From an uncultured Lachnospiraceae bacterium (GTDB lineage: Bacteria; Bacillota; Clostridia; Lachnospirales; Lachnospiraceae), in NCBI GenBank assembly GCA_947243855.1, contig CAMXIK010000012.1, positions 1 through 64,000 on the forward strand: 64,000 nucleotides of DNA. Reading direction: 5' to 3'. Of this stretch, positions 17,540-25,394 are shown piece by piece. How positions within the stretch are numbered: position 1 is the first letter of the stretch; each line of letters begins with the position of its first letter. The notes beneath the pieces were generated by a model. It ran no database searches. It worked only from the letters and a program-made list of their open reading frames with translations, and was not told the origin of the DNA. Made by a program: the position numbers and the translations under genes.

Positions 17540-17953
17540 ATGGCAGAAAAAAAAGTTACACCGGAAAAGAAAATGGAACTGGCCCGATTTATCAGGGAGG
17601 AAAATTTCGGAAACCGTTTAAAACTCAGACAGCGGGAGAGTATTCTCTACGGAAAAGAAATGCCGGTTCCCCTTTTTGAAAGGGGGCAGCTAACGGAGGC
17701 TGACGGTTTGGCGGGTTATGGGCTCGGAGCCGCAGAGAACGGCCCGCAGGACGGCGCCATGAGCAGCTTTAAATACCGCATGGTTCTTGCCGTTCTCTTG
17801 TTCGTCGCTTTTCTGCTCTGCGATACGAAAGGAAGCAGTATTTTGTCCTACAGCACAGACGACGTGTATCATATGATTGTGGCGGACAGCTTTCATCTTT
17901 ACGACGGCGGGGGAAACGCCATGATGGAGGAGCTGGCGGAATTGTTTGATTAG
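17540..17953 (+). CDS. Hypothetical single-span membrane protein
   Basis: 137 residues, not recognised. The N-terminal 70 residues are charged and soluble (IREENFGNRLKLRQRESILYG). One hydrophobic segment lies at about residues 76-92 (MVLAVLLFVAFLLCD). The C-terminal part is short and acidic, ending EELAELFD. An AAAGGAT site precedes the ATG. It stands between the his terminator and a radical SAM gene that has its own promoter, so it is probably expressed alone. Confidence 0.65.
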   Translation: MAEKKVTPEKKMELARFIREENFGNRLKLRQRESILYGKEMPVPLFERGQLTEADGLAGYGLGAAENGPQDGAMSSFKYRMVLAVLLFVAFLLCDTKGSSILSYSTDDVYHMIVADSFHLYDGGGNAMMEELAELFD

Positions 17954-17964
17954 CGTTTAGCGCT

Positions 17965-17993
17965 TTGACTTTATGCCGCAAGTCCGCTATACT
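17965..17993 (+). promoter_or_regulatory. Sigma-A promoter of the TIGR03960 radical SAM gene
   Basis: TTGACT at 17965-17970, a 17-base spacer, and TATACT at 17988-17993, 29 bases before the ATG. Confidence 0.7.
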
Positions 17994-18022
17994 TACTGTA
18001 AAAAGGTAAGGTATGTTAGTGA

Positions 18023-19888
18023 ATGAGAACATTAGCGTTAAGCGATGAGATTTTGATGCGGGTGGAAAAACCCGCCCGCTATATCGGCAATGAAGTCAAT
18101 TCCGTAGTGAAAGATAAGACGAAAGTTTCCGTGCGGTTTGCCATGTGCTTTCCCGATGTCTATGAAATCGGAATGTCACATCTGGGAATCCAGATTTTAT
18201 ACAGTATGTTAAACGAGTGGGAAGACGTGTGGTGCGAACGCGTCTATTCCCCATGGACGGATTTAGACGCAATTATGCGAAAGCAGTCGATTCCCCTGTT
18301 TGGTCTGGAATCGCAAGAGCCGATAAGGGATATGGATTTCCTTGGTATCACCATCCAGTATGAAATGTGTTACACCAATATATTGCAGATCTTGGAGCTG
18401 TCGCAGATTCCGTTATCTGCCAAAGAGCGGGGAGAAGATTGCCCCATCGTGATCGGCGGCGGCCCCTGTGCCTATAATCCGGAGCCGATTGCGGACTTTT
18501 TCGATCTGTTTTATATCGGGGAGGGGGAAACTCAGTACCGTTCTCTGTTTGACTGGTATCTGGAAAACAAGCGCAAAGGCGGCACAAGGCTTACTTTTCT
18601 GCGCGGCGCGGCAAAAATCCCCGGCATCTATGTTCCGCAGTTTTATGAAGAGCTTTACAACGAAGACGGTACGATACAAGGCCGTAAAAAGATATACGAG
18701 GATATTCCCGACGTAATTTTAAAAGAAGTTGCCGTGGACGTGACGAATATTCCCTATCCCATGAAGCCGGTGGTGCCTTTTATCAAAGTCACCCAAGACC
18801 GGGTAACGCTCGAGGTCCAGCGGGGCTGCATCCGAGGATGCCGTTTCTGTCAGGCTGGCCAGCTATACCGTCCTGTCCGGGAACGAAATGTGGACAAGCT
18901 GAAAGAATATGCGTTAACAATGCTGCAAAATACGGGACACGAGGAGATTTCCCTCAGTTCCTTAAGCTCCAGCGATTATTCCAAGCTGGACGAGCTTCTG
19001 GATTTCCTGCTTACAGAGTGCGGACAGCGGCACACGAATATTTCCCTGCCGTCCCTGCGGATCGACGCCTTCTCCCTTGATGTGATGAGTAAGGTGCAGG
19101 ACGTGAAAAAAAGCAGTCTGACCTTCGCGCCGGAGGCCGGAAGCCAGCGGCTTAGGGACGTGATCAACAAAGGCTTAACCGAGGAAGATATTTTACGGGG
19201 CGCGACTTTAGCCTTTGAGGGCGGCTGGACACGGGTGAAACTGTATTTTATGCTGGGCCTCCCTACCGAGACGGAAGAAGACATCCTCGGCATCGGCGAT
19301 CTCTCCAACAAGATCGCAGCGGCCTTTTTTGAGGCTGTGCCGAAGGATAAGCGGGTGAACGGCAAGGTGCAGATCGTCACCAGCACCTCCTTCTTTATCC
19401 CAAAGCCCTTCACCCCCTTCCAGTGGGCGCCCATGTGCACCAAAGAAGAATTTCTCGATAAGGCTCATCTGACCAAACAGGGCATTATGAGCCAGTTAAA
19501 CCAAAAGAGCATCAAGTACAACTGGCACGAGGCGGATGTGAGCGTCTTGGAGGGCGTTTTTGCCAGAGGGGACAGGCGTGTGGCAAAGGTCATCCGGCGG
19601 GCTTATGAAAAGGGGTGTCTCTTCGATTCGTGGAGCGAGTCCTTTCACAACGAACTATGGATGGAAAGCTTTCTGGAATGCGGTTTGGATATCGGCTTCT
19701 ACACAACAAGAAAGCGGGCGGACGACGAGATCTTTCCGTGGGATTTTCTAGACTGCGGCGTGACAAAGGCATTTTTGCTGCGGGAGTGGAAGAAAGCGCA
19801 AGAAGAAACCGTAAGCCCTAACTGTAAGCAGCAGTGTCAGGGCTGCGGGGCGAATCGGTTTGGAGGCGGAATCTGTTATGAAACATAG
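18023..19888 (+). CDS. TIGR03960 family B12-binding-like/radical SAM protein
   Basis: 621 residues. An N-terminal B12-binding-like region with YEIGMSHLGIQILYS and GGGPCAYNPEPIADF precedes the radical SAM core with QRGCIRGCRFCQAG (Cx3Cx2C near residue 269). The C-terminus has a cysteine cluster (CKQQCQGCGANRFGGGIC) that could hold a second cluster or metal; that is inference. Members are usually followed by the TIGR03936 (DUF2344) partner, in some genomes as one fused protein; here a C39-like gene is inserted between. Substrate unknown. Confidence 0.9.
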   Translation: MRTLALSDEILMRVEKPARYIGNEVNSVVKDKTKVSVRFAMCFPDVYEIGMSHLGIQILYSMLNEWEDVWCERVYSPWTDLDAIMRKQSIPLFGLESQEPIRDMDFLGITIQYEMCYTNILQILELSQIPLSAKERGEDCPIVIGGGPCAYNPEPIADFFDLFYIGEGETQYRSLFDWYLENKRKGGTRLTFLRGAAKIPGIYVPQFYEELYNEDGTIQGRKKIYEDIPDVILKEVAVDVTNIPYPMKPVVPFIKVTQDRVTLEVQRGCIRGCRFCQAGQLYRPVRERNVDKLKEYALTMLQNTGHEEISLSSLSSSDYSKLDELLDFLLTECGQRHTNISLPSLRIDAFSLDVMSKVQDVKKSSLTFAPEAGSQRLRDVINKGLTEEDILRGATLAFEGGWTRVKLYFMLGLPTETEEDILGIGDLSNKIAAAFFEAVPKDKRVNGKVQIVTSTSFFIPKPFTPFQWAPMCTKEEFLDKAHLTKQGIMSQLNQKSIKYNWHEADVSVLEGVFARGDRRVAKVIRRAYEKGCLFDSWSESFHNELWMESFLECGLDIGFYTTRKRADDEIFPWDFLDCGVTKAFLLREWKKAQEETVSPNCKQQCQGCGANRFGGGICYET

Positions 19889-19917
19889 ATTTTTTGTGAC
19901 GGAAACACTTTGAACGG

Positions 19918-19946
19918 TTTTCAACTCTGTAAAAATTTGATACAAT
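19918..19946 (+). promoter_or_regulatory. Possible promoter of the C39-like gene
   Basis: TTTTCA at 19918-19923, a 17-base spacer and TACAAT at 19941-19946, 47 bases before the ATG. The -35 is weak. Confidence 0.4.
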
Positions 19947-19992
19947 AGGTGCAGATTGTAAGATAGGTGCTTGACACCGGAACGGAGGAGAT

Positions 19993-20661
19993 ATGAGGTA
20001 TTTTTTTGAGTCCAAAGTAGAAAAACAGGACAAGGGGTACACAATTGAAATTCCCTTTAACGTGTGGGAGGTATGCAAACAAAGGGAGATGATTCAGGGA
20101 GACTTGGTGCTTGACAATAAAATCATTGACTGTGAGCTCCATCCAAAGGAGAAGGGCAATTACAGAATCTGTATCGAGGATGAGTCCGCTGTGAACGTGG
20201 AACTTGGCGTTACCCATAAGATTCTGCTTCACGTAACAGGTTCCCTGATCCGTATGGACCAGAACAGCCCGTATTCCTTTGAGAATCCCGTCCGCAAGAT
20301 TGACAGCGTGGAAGTCATCAAGCTTCCGGAAGACGGCCTTTGCGGACAGGCCTGCGTGGCCATGTTAGCGGGCGTTACGATTGCCGAGGTCATCAGCGTT
20401 ATGGACTGCCGCGAATGGCAGGCAACCATGGGACGCGTGATTTCCGCCTTAAATTATTATGGCATCGACCATACGGATATCATCATGTATACGGAAGGCA
20501 GAGATACCGTTTTGCCCAAATGCGCGATTTTGATGGAGAGAATGGGACGCTTTTGTCATTATCTGGTATATTATGACGGAACCTATTATGATTCCCACGC
20601 GGGCGTCATGCACGAGTATGATATGAGTAAATTGTTGGGATATCTGGAAATCAAGTGCTAG
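19993..20661 (+). CDS. Cytosolic protein with N-terminal beta domain (DUF1905-like) and C-terminal C39-like cysteine peptidase fold
   Basis: 222 residues without signal peptide or membrane segment. Residues 1-95 look like a small beta-barrel (YTIEIPFNVWEVCKQRE), reminiscent of DUF1905. Residues about 108-222 resemble the C39/bacteriocin-processing peptidase fold: EDGLCGQACVAMLAG supplies the nucleophile Cys, CHYLVYYDG supplies His, and YYDSHAG supplies Asp. A GGAGGAG site precedes the ATG by a few bases. It sits between two radical SAM partner genes. Proteolytic activity is inference; it may instead be a non-catalytic or transglutaminase-like fold. Confidence 0.7.
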   Translation: MRYFFESKVEKQDKGYTIEIPFNVWEVCKQREMIQGDLVLDNKIIDCELHPKEKGNYRICIEDESAVNVELGVTHKILLHVTGSLIRMDQNSPYSFENPVRKIDSVEVIKLPEDGLCGQACVAMLAGVTIAEVISVMDCREWQATMGRVISALNYYGIDHTDIIMYTEGRDTVLPKCAILMERMGRFCHYLVYYDGTYYDSHAGVMHEYDMSKLLGYLEIKC

Positions 20662-20675
20662 GAAACATGCATTCC

Positions 20676-21374
20676 ATGAAAATCAGAATCAAATTCGCCA
20701 AATATGGCGTTATGAAATTTATTGGTCATTTGGACACCATGCGCTTTTTCCAGAAAGCGGTAAGACGGGCCAACATAGACGTGAAATATTCGGAAGGCTT
20801 CAGCCCCCATCAAATTATGTCCTTCGCTGCGCCGCTTGGCGTCGGTATGGAAAGCTACGGGGAATATATGGATATTGAGGTCAATTCCATGGATTCCATC
20901 GAAAACATGAAGGAGGCCCTGAATCAAGTCATGGTAGATGGTATGGAGATTCTTTCCGTCACTCTTTTACCGGAACGGGCTAAAAACGCCATGGCAAGCG
21001 TTTCGGCGGCTTCCTACCGAATCCGCATGAAAGAAGGCGGTTTTCCGGTTTGCGGCCTGAAAGCCAGCATAGAGGGTTTTTACAGGCAGGAGACGATTCC
21101 TTATACCAAAGAGACGAAAAAAAGCGTCTTGGAGCTTGATTTAAAGCAGGGCATTTACGAACTGGATGCGGATGATGAGGGCGGAATACAGATGCTCGTC
21201 AACGCCAGCAGCAGCGGCAATATCAAACCCTCCATGGTTTTTGAGAAGCTTTGCCAGTTCGCGGGATGGGAGATTTCGCCGTCCGCATATCAGGTGACAA
21301 GACTGGAAACCTATACGAATCTGGCTGGTGAGGGAGAACCGCATCGTTTTGTGCCGCTTTCGGAAGTGAAATAG
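20676..21374 (+). CDS. TIGR03936 family radical SAM-associated protein (DUF2344)
   Basis: 232 residues. The typical N-terminus is MKIRIKFAKYGVMKFIGHLD with FSPHQIMSFAAPLGVGMESYGEYMD following. The family travels with TIGR03960 radical SAM proteins and with the rng-rplU block, as here. Role unknown, possibly RNA-related from context. Starts at 20655 and 20667 are in frame, but 20676 has AGGAAA at a better distance and matches relatives. Confidence 0.85.
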   Translation: MKIRIKFAKYGVMKFIGHLDTMRFFQKAVRRANIDVKYSEGFSPHQIMSFAAPLGVGMESYGEYMDIEVNSMDSIENMKEALNQVMVDGMEILSVTLLPERAKNAMASVSAASYRIRMKEGGFPVCGLKASIEGFYRQETIPYTKETKKSVLELDLKQGIYELDADDEGGIQMLVNASSSGNIKPSMVFEKLCQFAGWEISPSAYQVTRLETYTNLAGEGEPHRFVPLSEVK

Positions 21375-21390
21375 AATATTTTTTCATGTG

Positions 21391-21433
21391 TTAGGGAACT
21401 TTTTGATTGATAGGATTCAAAAAAGTTCCCTAA
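21391..21433. terminator. Long hairpin after the TIGR03936 gene, probable terminator
   Basis: A 17-base left arm (TTAGGGAACTTTTTGAT, 21391-21407) is complementary to 21415-21433 except for one bulge and a mismatch near the loop. The trailing sequence is ATTTCTT, so termination is plausible but not classic. It ends just before the merR -35. Confidence 0.55.
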
Positions 21434-21438
21434 ATTTC

Positions 21439-21469
21439 TTGACCTTCCCCCTTGTGGAAGCCTTATGAT
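21439..21469 (+). promoter_or_regulatory. MerR-type promoter/operator with 19-bp spacer
   Basis: TTGACC at 21439-21444 and TATGAT at 21464-21469 are 19 bases apart, the over-long spacing typical of MerR-activated promoters. The spacer contains the dyad CTTCC-N7-GGAAG at 21444-21460, close to CueR/HmrR-type operators. It lies upstream of the merR-like gene, so autoregulation is likely. Confidence 0.75.
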
Positions 21470-21530
21470 GACCTTGTCAGAGGAAAGGCATTTGAAAAAA
21501 TGATCGGGAAAGGAGACATCGTTTAGGCAT

Positions 21531-22169
21531 ATGAAGATCAACGAAGTGGAACATCTGGTGGGCGTCACGAAAAAAAATATTCGTTTTTATGAACAGCAGG
21601 GGCTCCTGCATCCGAAGCGGAACAAGGAGAACGGCTACCGGGAATACGACGAGGAGGATGTGGAATGCTTAAAGAAGATTAAACTTCTTCGCAAGCTTTC
21701 CCTGCCGATCGAAGAAATCAGGAGAATCCAGAGCGGAGAACTGCTCCTGACAGACTCCCTGAGCCGGCAAATCATAGTGTTGGAACGTGAGAAAACAAAT
21801 CTTGCGGAAACCGTCTCCATGTGCGAAATCGTTCTGGAGGATAAAAGCCTCTACCAGACCCTTTCCCCAGACCAATATTTGGAAAGGATGATGGAAATGG
21901 AAGAGAAAGGTACAACCTTTAAAAACGTGTCAAACGATACCATCCTAAAAAAGCGGGGTTCGATTTTTGCGGCTATTGTCTTTATTTTACTCATGATAGC
22001 GCTGGACGGTATGATTGTCTGGGCCTACACGCAGGACCCGATCCCGTATCTGCTGTTCGGATTTTTCATGATGGTGCCCGTCATACTTGTTTTGGCTGTG
22101 ATTATTGCGCTTTTACAACGCATCAAAGAATTAGAAGGAGGAGAAGAGGATGCTGCTCGTAAATATTGA
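21531..22169 (+). CDS. MerR family transcriptional regulator with two C-terminal membrane segments
   Basis: 212 residues. The N-terminal winged helix is clear: KINEVEHLVGVTKKNIRFYEQQGLL and NGYREYDEEDVECLKKI, residues 1-70. A coiled-coil follows to about 120. Two hydrophobic segments at about 144-165 and 170-195 replace the usual effector domain, so the protein is predicted to be membrane-tethered. A MerR-type promoter with a 19-bp spacer sits 60 bases upstream. It overlaps the ybjQ-like gene by 20 bases. The signal sensed is unknown. Confidence 0.85.
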   Translation: MKINEVEHLVGVTKKNIRFYEQQGLLHPKRNKENGYREYDEEDVECLKKIKLLRKLSLPIEEIRRIQSGELLLTDSLSRQIIVLEREKTNLAETVSMCEIVLEDKSLYQTLSPDQYLERMMEMEEKGTTFKNVSNDTILKKRGSIFAAIVFILLMIALDGMIVWAYTQDPIPYLLFGFFMMVPVILVLAVIIALLQRIKELEGGEEDAARKY

Positions 22170-22467
22170 TTATATCACGGGAAAAGAACTGGAACCGCTG
22201 GGGATTGTGAAGGGAAGCGTAGTGCAAACCAGAAACTTTGGCAGAGACTTTATGGCTGGGATCAAGACGTTAGTCGGCGGTGAAGTAAAGGAATATACGG
22301 AAATGCTGAATCAGGCGAGGCAGATCGCCGTAAAGCGTATGGTGGATGAGGCAAATTCTCTGGGAGCCGACGCCGTCGTCAACGTGCGGTATGCTTCCTC
22401 GTCAGTGATGCAGGGCGCAGCGGAAGTGATCGCCTACGGCACCGCCGTAAAATACAAGAATCCCTGA
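22150..22467 (+). CDS. YbjQ family protein (DUF74, putative heavy-metal-binding)
   Basis: 105 residues, cytosolic. Family landmarks are GIVKGSVVQTRNFGRDFMAG, the TEMLNQARQIAVKRMVDEA helix, and GADAVVNVRYASSS. Members form pentamers and are annotated as heavy-metal-binding, though function is not firmly established. AGGAGGAG precedes the ATG inside the end of the merR-like gene, so the pair is translationally coupled and probably under the same MerR promoter. Confidence 0.88.
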   Translation: MLLVNIDYITGKELEPLGIVKGSVVQTRNFGRDFMAGIKTLVGGEVKEYTEMLNQARQIAVKRMVDEANSLGADAVVNVRYASSSVMQGAAEVIAYGTAVKYKNP

Positions 22468-22468
22468 T

Positions 22469-22496
22469 TTGCATTCCAACCGTTGTGTGGTATAAT
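22469..22496 (+). promoter_or_regulatory. Candidate promoter of rng placed directly at the start codon
   Basis: TTGCAT at 22469-22474, a 16-base spacer, and a perfect TATAAT at 22491-22496. The expected start site is at or next to the ATG at 22503, which implies a leaderless transcript. Confidence 0.55.
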
Positions 22497-22502
22497 CGAT
22501 CT

Positions 22503-23699
22503 ATGACAACACACAATGGTACGATTCTGATTACAAAGTACGGCGAAAAGCTCCTTGCCGTATTACTGCAAAACAACCAGATACTGTCAGCACAGGTCAT
22601 GAAATCGGCCGAACACGCGGTTGGCAATATTTATATTGGCAAAGTACAAAGCATTTCCCAAAATATAGGCGCCGCCTTCCTTGATCTTGGAGGCGGCTAT
22701 CTCACGTTTCTGCCCCTTGCAGAAGCGCAGACAGCCAAGCTCACAAACCGTAAACAGGACGGCTCCTTGAAAGTGGGAGACGAGCTGTTGGTACAGATTG
22801 CCAGAGAACCTATGAAGACAAAGCTGGCGGGGGTAACGACAAAACTTTCCCTCGCTGGACAGTATGCGGTAGTTTCTATGAAGGGGAAAAAAACTGCTTC
22901 CGGCGTTCAGATCTCTTCGAAGCTTGACGCTGCGGCCCAGACCCGTTTTCGGGAATCGGACGCTCTTGAAGCAATCACAGATCGTTTCCGGTTGATTGTC
23001 CGAACAAACGCCGGCGCTCTTACCGATATCGGGCCGCTGACGACAGAGGCGCGGGAACTGGCGGACACATTAGCGCGGATTGTGGAGACCGGCTCTTCCC
23101 GCACCTGTTACAGTTGTCTCTACCAGAGAGAACCCGACTACATTACTTTTATTGAGAATACTTACCGTTCAGAATACGATGAAGTGGTTACGGATCTTCC
23201 AGAGGTTCATGAGGCCCTGTCGGCCTTTTGCCAGAAACGGGAAATTCCTTTGCGTCTCTACGAAGACAATCTGCTTCCCCTCTATAAGCTCTACAGCGTG
23301 GAAGCGCGTCTCAAAGAGCTGACCGAGAAAAAAGTCTGGCTGAAATCCGGCGGTTATCTGGTGATAGAACCGACCGAGGCCCTGATCTCCATCGACGTCA
23401 ACACGGGAAAGTATGAGGCGGGCAAGGATAAGGAGGAGACGTTTTACCGCATTAACCGGGAAGCCGCCGAGATGATTGCCCTGCAACTGCGGGCCAGAAA
23501 TTTGTCCGGCATCATTTTGGTAGATTTTATCAATTTAAAAGAGAAAGAACGAGAAAGAGCTATCTTGGAATATATGCGGGAACTGTTAAAGCGCGACCCC
23601 ATCCCCGCAAGAGCGTTAGATATGACGGGGCTTGGGCTGATGGAGCTGACAAGAAAGAAAGTGGCGCCGAGCCTTGCGGAACAGTTGCGGAAAGGATGA
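22503..23699 (+). CDS. rng: Ribonuclease E/G family protein (short form)
   Basis: 398 residues. Endoribonuclease that matures or degrades RNA. The embedded S1-like region is VGNIYIGKVQSISQNIGAAFLD near residues 40-61. The catalytic DNase I-like region includes SIDVNTGKY and the IILVDFINLK motif with metal-binding aspartates. It ends soon after LGLMELTRKKVAPSLAEQL, so the zinc-link CPxC and small domain of E. coli RNase E/G are missing. A TCYSC motif near residue 201 is present instead. No ribosome-binding site precedes 22503, but a promoter does. A start at 22485 would overlap that promoter. Confidence 0.88.
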   Translation: MTTHNGTILITKYGEKLLAVLLQNNQILSAQVMKSAEHAVGNIYIGKVQSISQNIGAAFLDLGGGYLTFLPLAEAQTAKLTNRKQDGSLKVGDELLVQIAREPMKTKLAGVTTKLSLAGQYAVVSMKGKKTASGVQISSKLDAAAQTRFRESDALEAITDRFRLIVRTNAGALTDIGPLTTEARELADTLARIVETGSSRTCYSCLYQREPDYITFIENTYRSEYDEVVTDLPEVHEALSAFCQKREIPLRLYEDNLLPLYKLYSVEARLKELTEKKVWLKSGGYLVIEPTEALISIDVNTGKYEAGKDKEETFYRINREAAEMIALQLRARNLSGIILVDFINLKEKERERAILEYMRELLKRDPIPARALDMTGLGLMELTRKKVAPSLAEQLRKG

Positions 23700-23707
23700 C
23701 GAGAATT

Positions 23708-24265
23708 ATGAAGCTTTTACATATGGAAAAGGTAAAAGACGGGAAATATCTGAAAAATTATGAGCTGGTCTACCAAAACAAGGCCGGGCATGAAAAACGG
23801 TATGAGATTGTCAGCCGAAGCGAGATTTCTGGGCCAGACGCCATCGGAAAACGCGTCAGCGGCGTGTCTATCGTAGCATGGCACGAGGGAAAAATGCTCT
23901 TGCTGAAAGAATTTCGCATGGGCGTCAATCGTTTTGTCTATAATCTCTGCGCAGGCATGATCAATGAAGGAGAATCCTTAGAAGAGTGTATCCAAAGAGA
24001 GCTCTACGAGGAGACGGGGCTTTCCGTCAAAAAAATCCACAGCATCCTGCCGCCATCCTTTGCCGCAGTAGCCTTTTCGGACGTAAAAACCCAGATTGCC
24101 TTTGTGGAAGCGGAGGGAAATTTTGAAGACCATACTTCCGAAAACGAACAGATTACCGCAGATTTTTATACGAAAAAAGAGGTTCGTGAGTTGTTGGAAA
24201 CAGAAGAGTTCAGTTCCCGTGCACAACTTGCCGCTTACTTTTTTGCAGGAAATCCGTCATTTTAA
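23708..24265 (+). CDS. NUDIX hydrolase (ADP-ribose pyrophosphatase-like)
   Basis: 185 residues. A complete Nudix box GMINEGESLEECIQRELYEE-TGL lies near residues 81-103 and coordinates the metal that hydrolyses a nucleoside diphosphate linked to another moiety. The flanking layout (SGVSIVAWHEGKMLLLKEFRMGVN before it, PSFAAVAFSDVKTQIAFVEAE after it) fits the ADP-ribose pyrophosphatase group; exact substrate unknown. The preferred start is 23708 by similarity to relatives; an ATG at 23696 overlaps the rng stop. Confidence 0.87.
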   Translation: MKLLHMEKVKDGKYLKNYELVYQNKAGHEKRYEIVSRSEISGPDAIGKRVSGVSIVAWHEGKMLLLKEFRMGVNRFVYNLCAGMINEGESLEECIQRELYEETGLSVKKIHSILPPSFAAVAFSDVKTQIAFVEAEGNFEDHTSENEQITADFYTKKEVRELLETEEFSSRAQLAAYFFAGNPSF

Positions 24266-24283
24266 ATGGAGGGTTGATTTTCT

Positions 24284-24300
24284 TTGACTGATACAGTCAA
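24284..24300. promoter_or_regulatory. Perfect palindrome upstream of the first lspA
   Basis: TTGACTG-ATA-CAGTCAA is a 7-bp inverted repeat with a 3-base centre. Its left half can also serve as a -35 (TTGACT) with TATACT 15 bases later. It may be an operator; no regulator is obvious nearby. Confidence 0.4.
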
Positions 24301-24378
24301 TTATTATACTGGACAGAATCCCTGTTTTTAGATTACCGTATATTTGCTTATTTTAGGAAAGGAACTGCCTCTATCGCT

Positions 24379-24894
24379 ATGAAATTACAGAAACGCAACC
24401 TTTTTTTATCTCTGTTACTGCTGTGTATCCTGATGTTTACCGATCAATACACCAAATTACTTGCAATTTCCCGCTTAAAGGGACAGCCGCCTTTTGTCAT
24501 CCTAGACAAGGTGTTGGAGTTCCATTATTTGGAAAACACAGGGGCCGCCTTCAGTTCTTTTGAAGGAAAACAGACCTTTCTTATTATTTTGACTGTACTG
24601 GTCATTTTGCTTCTTGCATGGAAATATTTCACCCTGCCGGCAGAACCGCGTTTTCATCTAATGCGGCTATGTATGCTGCTGATTCTAAGCGGTGCAGGAG
24701 GAAACTTGCTTGACCGGGTGACCAGACGCTATGTGGTGGACTTCATTTATTTTGCGCCCATCAACTTTCCAAAGTTCAATGTGGCGGATATCTACATTAC
24801 CGTCGGGGTAGCCCTCTTGGCGATCCTCTTATTTTTCTATTACACGGAAGAAGAATTCGACCAGTTGTTCTTTCCTCCCGGTAAAAGACCGTGA
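24379..24894 (+). CDS. lspA: Lipoprotein signal peptidase LspA (first of two)
   Basis: 171 residues, four membrane segments. Aspartic peptidase that removes signal peptides from diacylated prolipoproteins. Conserved motifs include TDQYTKLLA, the YLENTGAAF segment, GAGGNLLDRV with one catalytic Asp, and FNVADIYITVG with the other. All catalytic residues appear present, so it should be active. It is not in the usual lspA-rluD operon, where a second copy lies (46635-47165). A palindrome is found about 80 bases upstream. Confidence 0.9.
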   Translation: MKLQKRNLFLSLLLLCILMFTDQYTKLLAISRLKGQPPFVILDKVLEFHYLENTGAAFSSFEGKQTFLIILTVLVILLLAWKYFTLPAEPRFHLMRLCMLLILSGAGGNLLDRVTRRYVVDFIYFAPINFPKFNVADIYITVGVALLAILLFFYYTEEEFDQLFFPPGKRP

Positions 24895-24959
24895 ACTGTC
24901 GCAAAAGTTACGACGCAAAATTTCCGGCGCTGATTTAAATTGGCATCCCAAAAAATTGG

Positions 24960-24988
24960 TTGACAAACACTGGAAAACCCGTTACAAT
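24960..24988 (+). promoter_or_regulatory. Sigma-A promoter of the rplU operon
   Basis: TTGACA at 24960-24965, a 17-base spacer and TACAAT at 24983-24988. Transcription would start near 24995, leaving a structured leader before rplU. Confidence 0.75.
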
Positions 24989-24994
24989 ATCTGA

Positions 24995-25082
24995 GTATGC
25001 CGCATAACGAGGTAGAAGTGTGCCCATTCGGCGTCACCATAGTTAGCGAGTAAATGGATGCAAGTCCATGAATAGGAGGTGT
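24995..25082 (+). ncRNA. Ribosomal protein L21 leader
   Basis: About 90 bases between the promoter and rplU, containing short complementary segments (for example ATGGATGCAAGTCCAT at 25053-25068) and ending in the AGGAGGTG site. L21 leaders, which bind free L21 for autoregulation, are known in this position in Firmicutes. Assignment is mainly by position and layout; a covariance-model search would settle it. Confidence 0.6.
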
Positions 25083-25088
25083 GCAGGT

Positions 25089-25394
25089 ATGTACGCAATC
25101 ATTGCAACAGGCGGAAAGCAGTACAAGGTATCCGAGGGCGACGAGATCAGGGTGGAAAAACTCGACGTTGAGGTCGGTTCTACGGTTACTTTCGATCAGG
25201 TGATCGCTGTGAGCGATAAAGAGCTCAAAGTTGCAGGCGATGTGGCTGGCGCTACCGTGACGGGAACCGTTATGGATCAGGGCAAAGGCAAGAAGGTCGT
25301 CGTCTACAAGTACAAGAGAAAGACCGGCTATCACAAGAAAAACGGTCACAGACAGCTCTATACGCAGATCAAGATTGACAAGATCAACGCATAA
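25089..25394 (+). CDS. rplU: 50S ribosomal protein L21
   Basis: 101 residues. Begins [20 protein letters not shown] and contains [17 protein letters not shown], both diagnostic of L21, which binds 23S rRNA domain II/L20. The ATG at 25089 follows AGGAGGTG; a longer in-frame start at 25068 lies in the leader and is rejected. Its last base overlaps prp. Confidence 0.97.
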   Translation: MYAIIATGGKQYKVSEGDEIRVEKLDVEVGSTVTFDQVIAVSDKELKVAGDVAGATVTGTVMDQGKGKKVVVYKYKRKTGYHKKNGHRQLYTQIKIDKINA

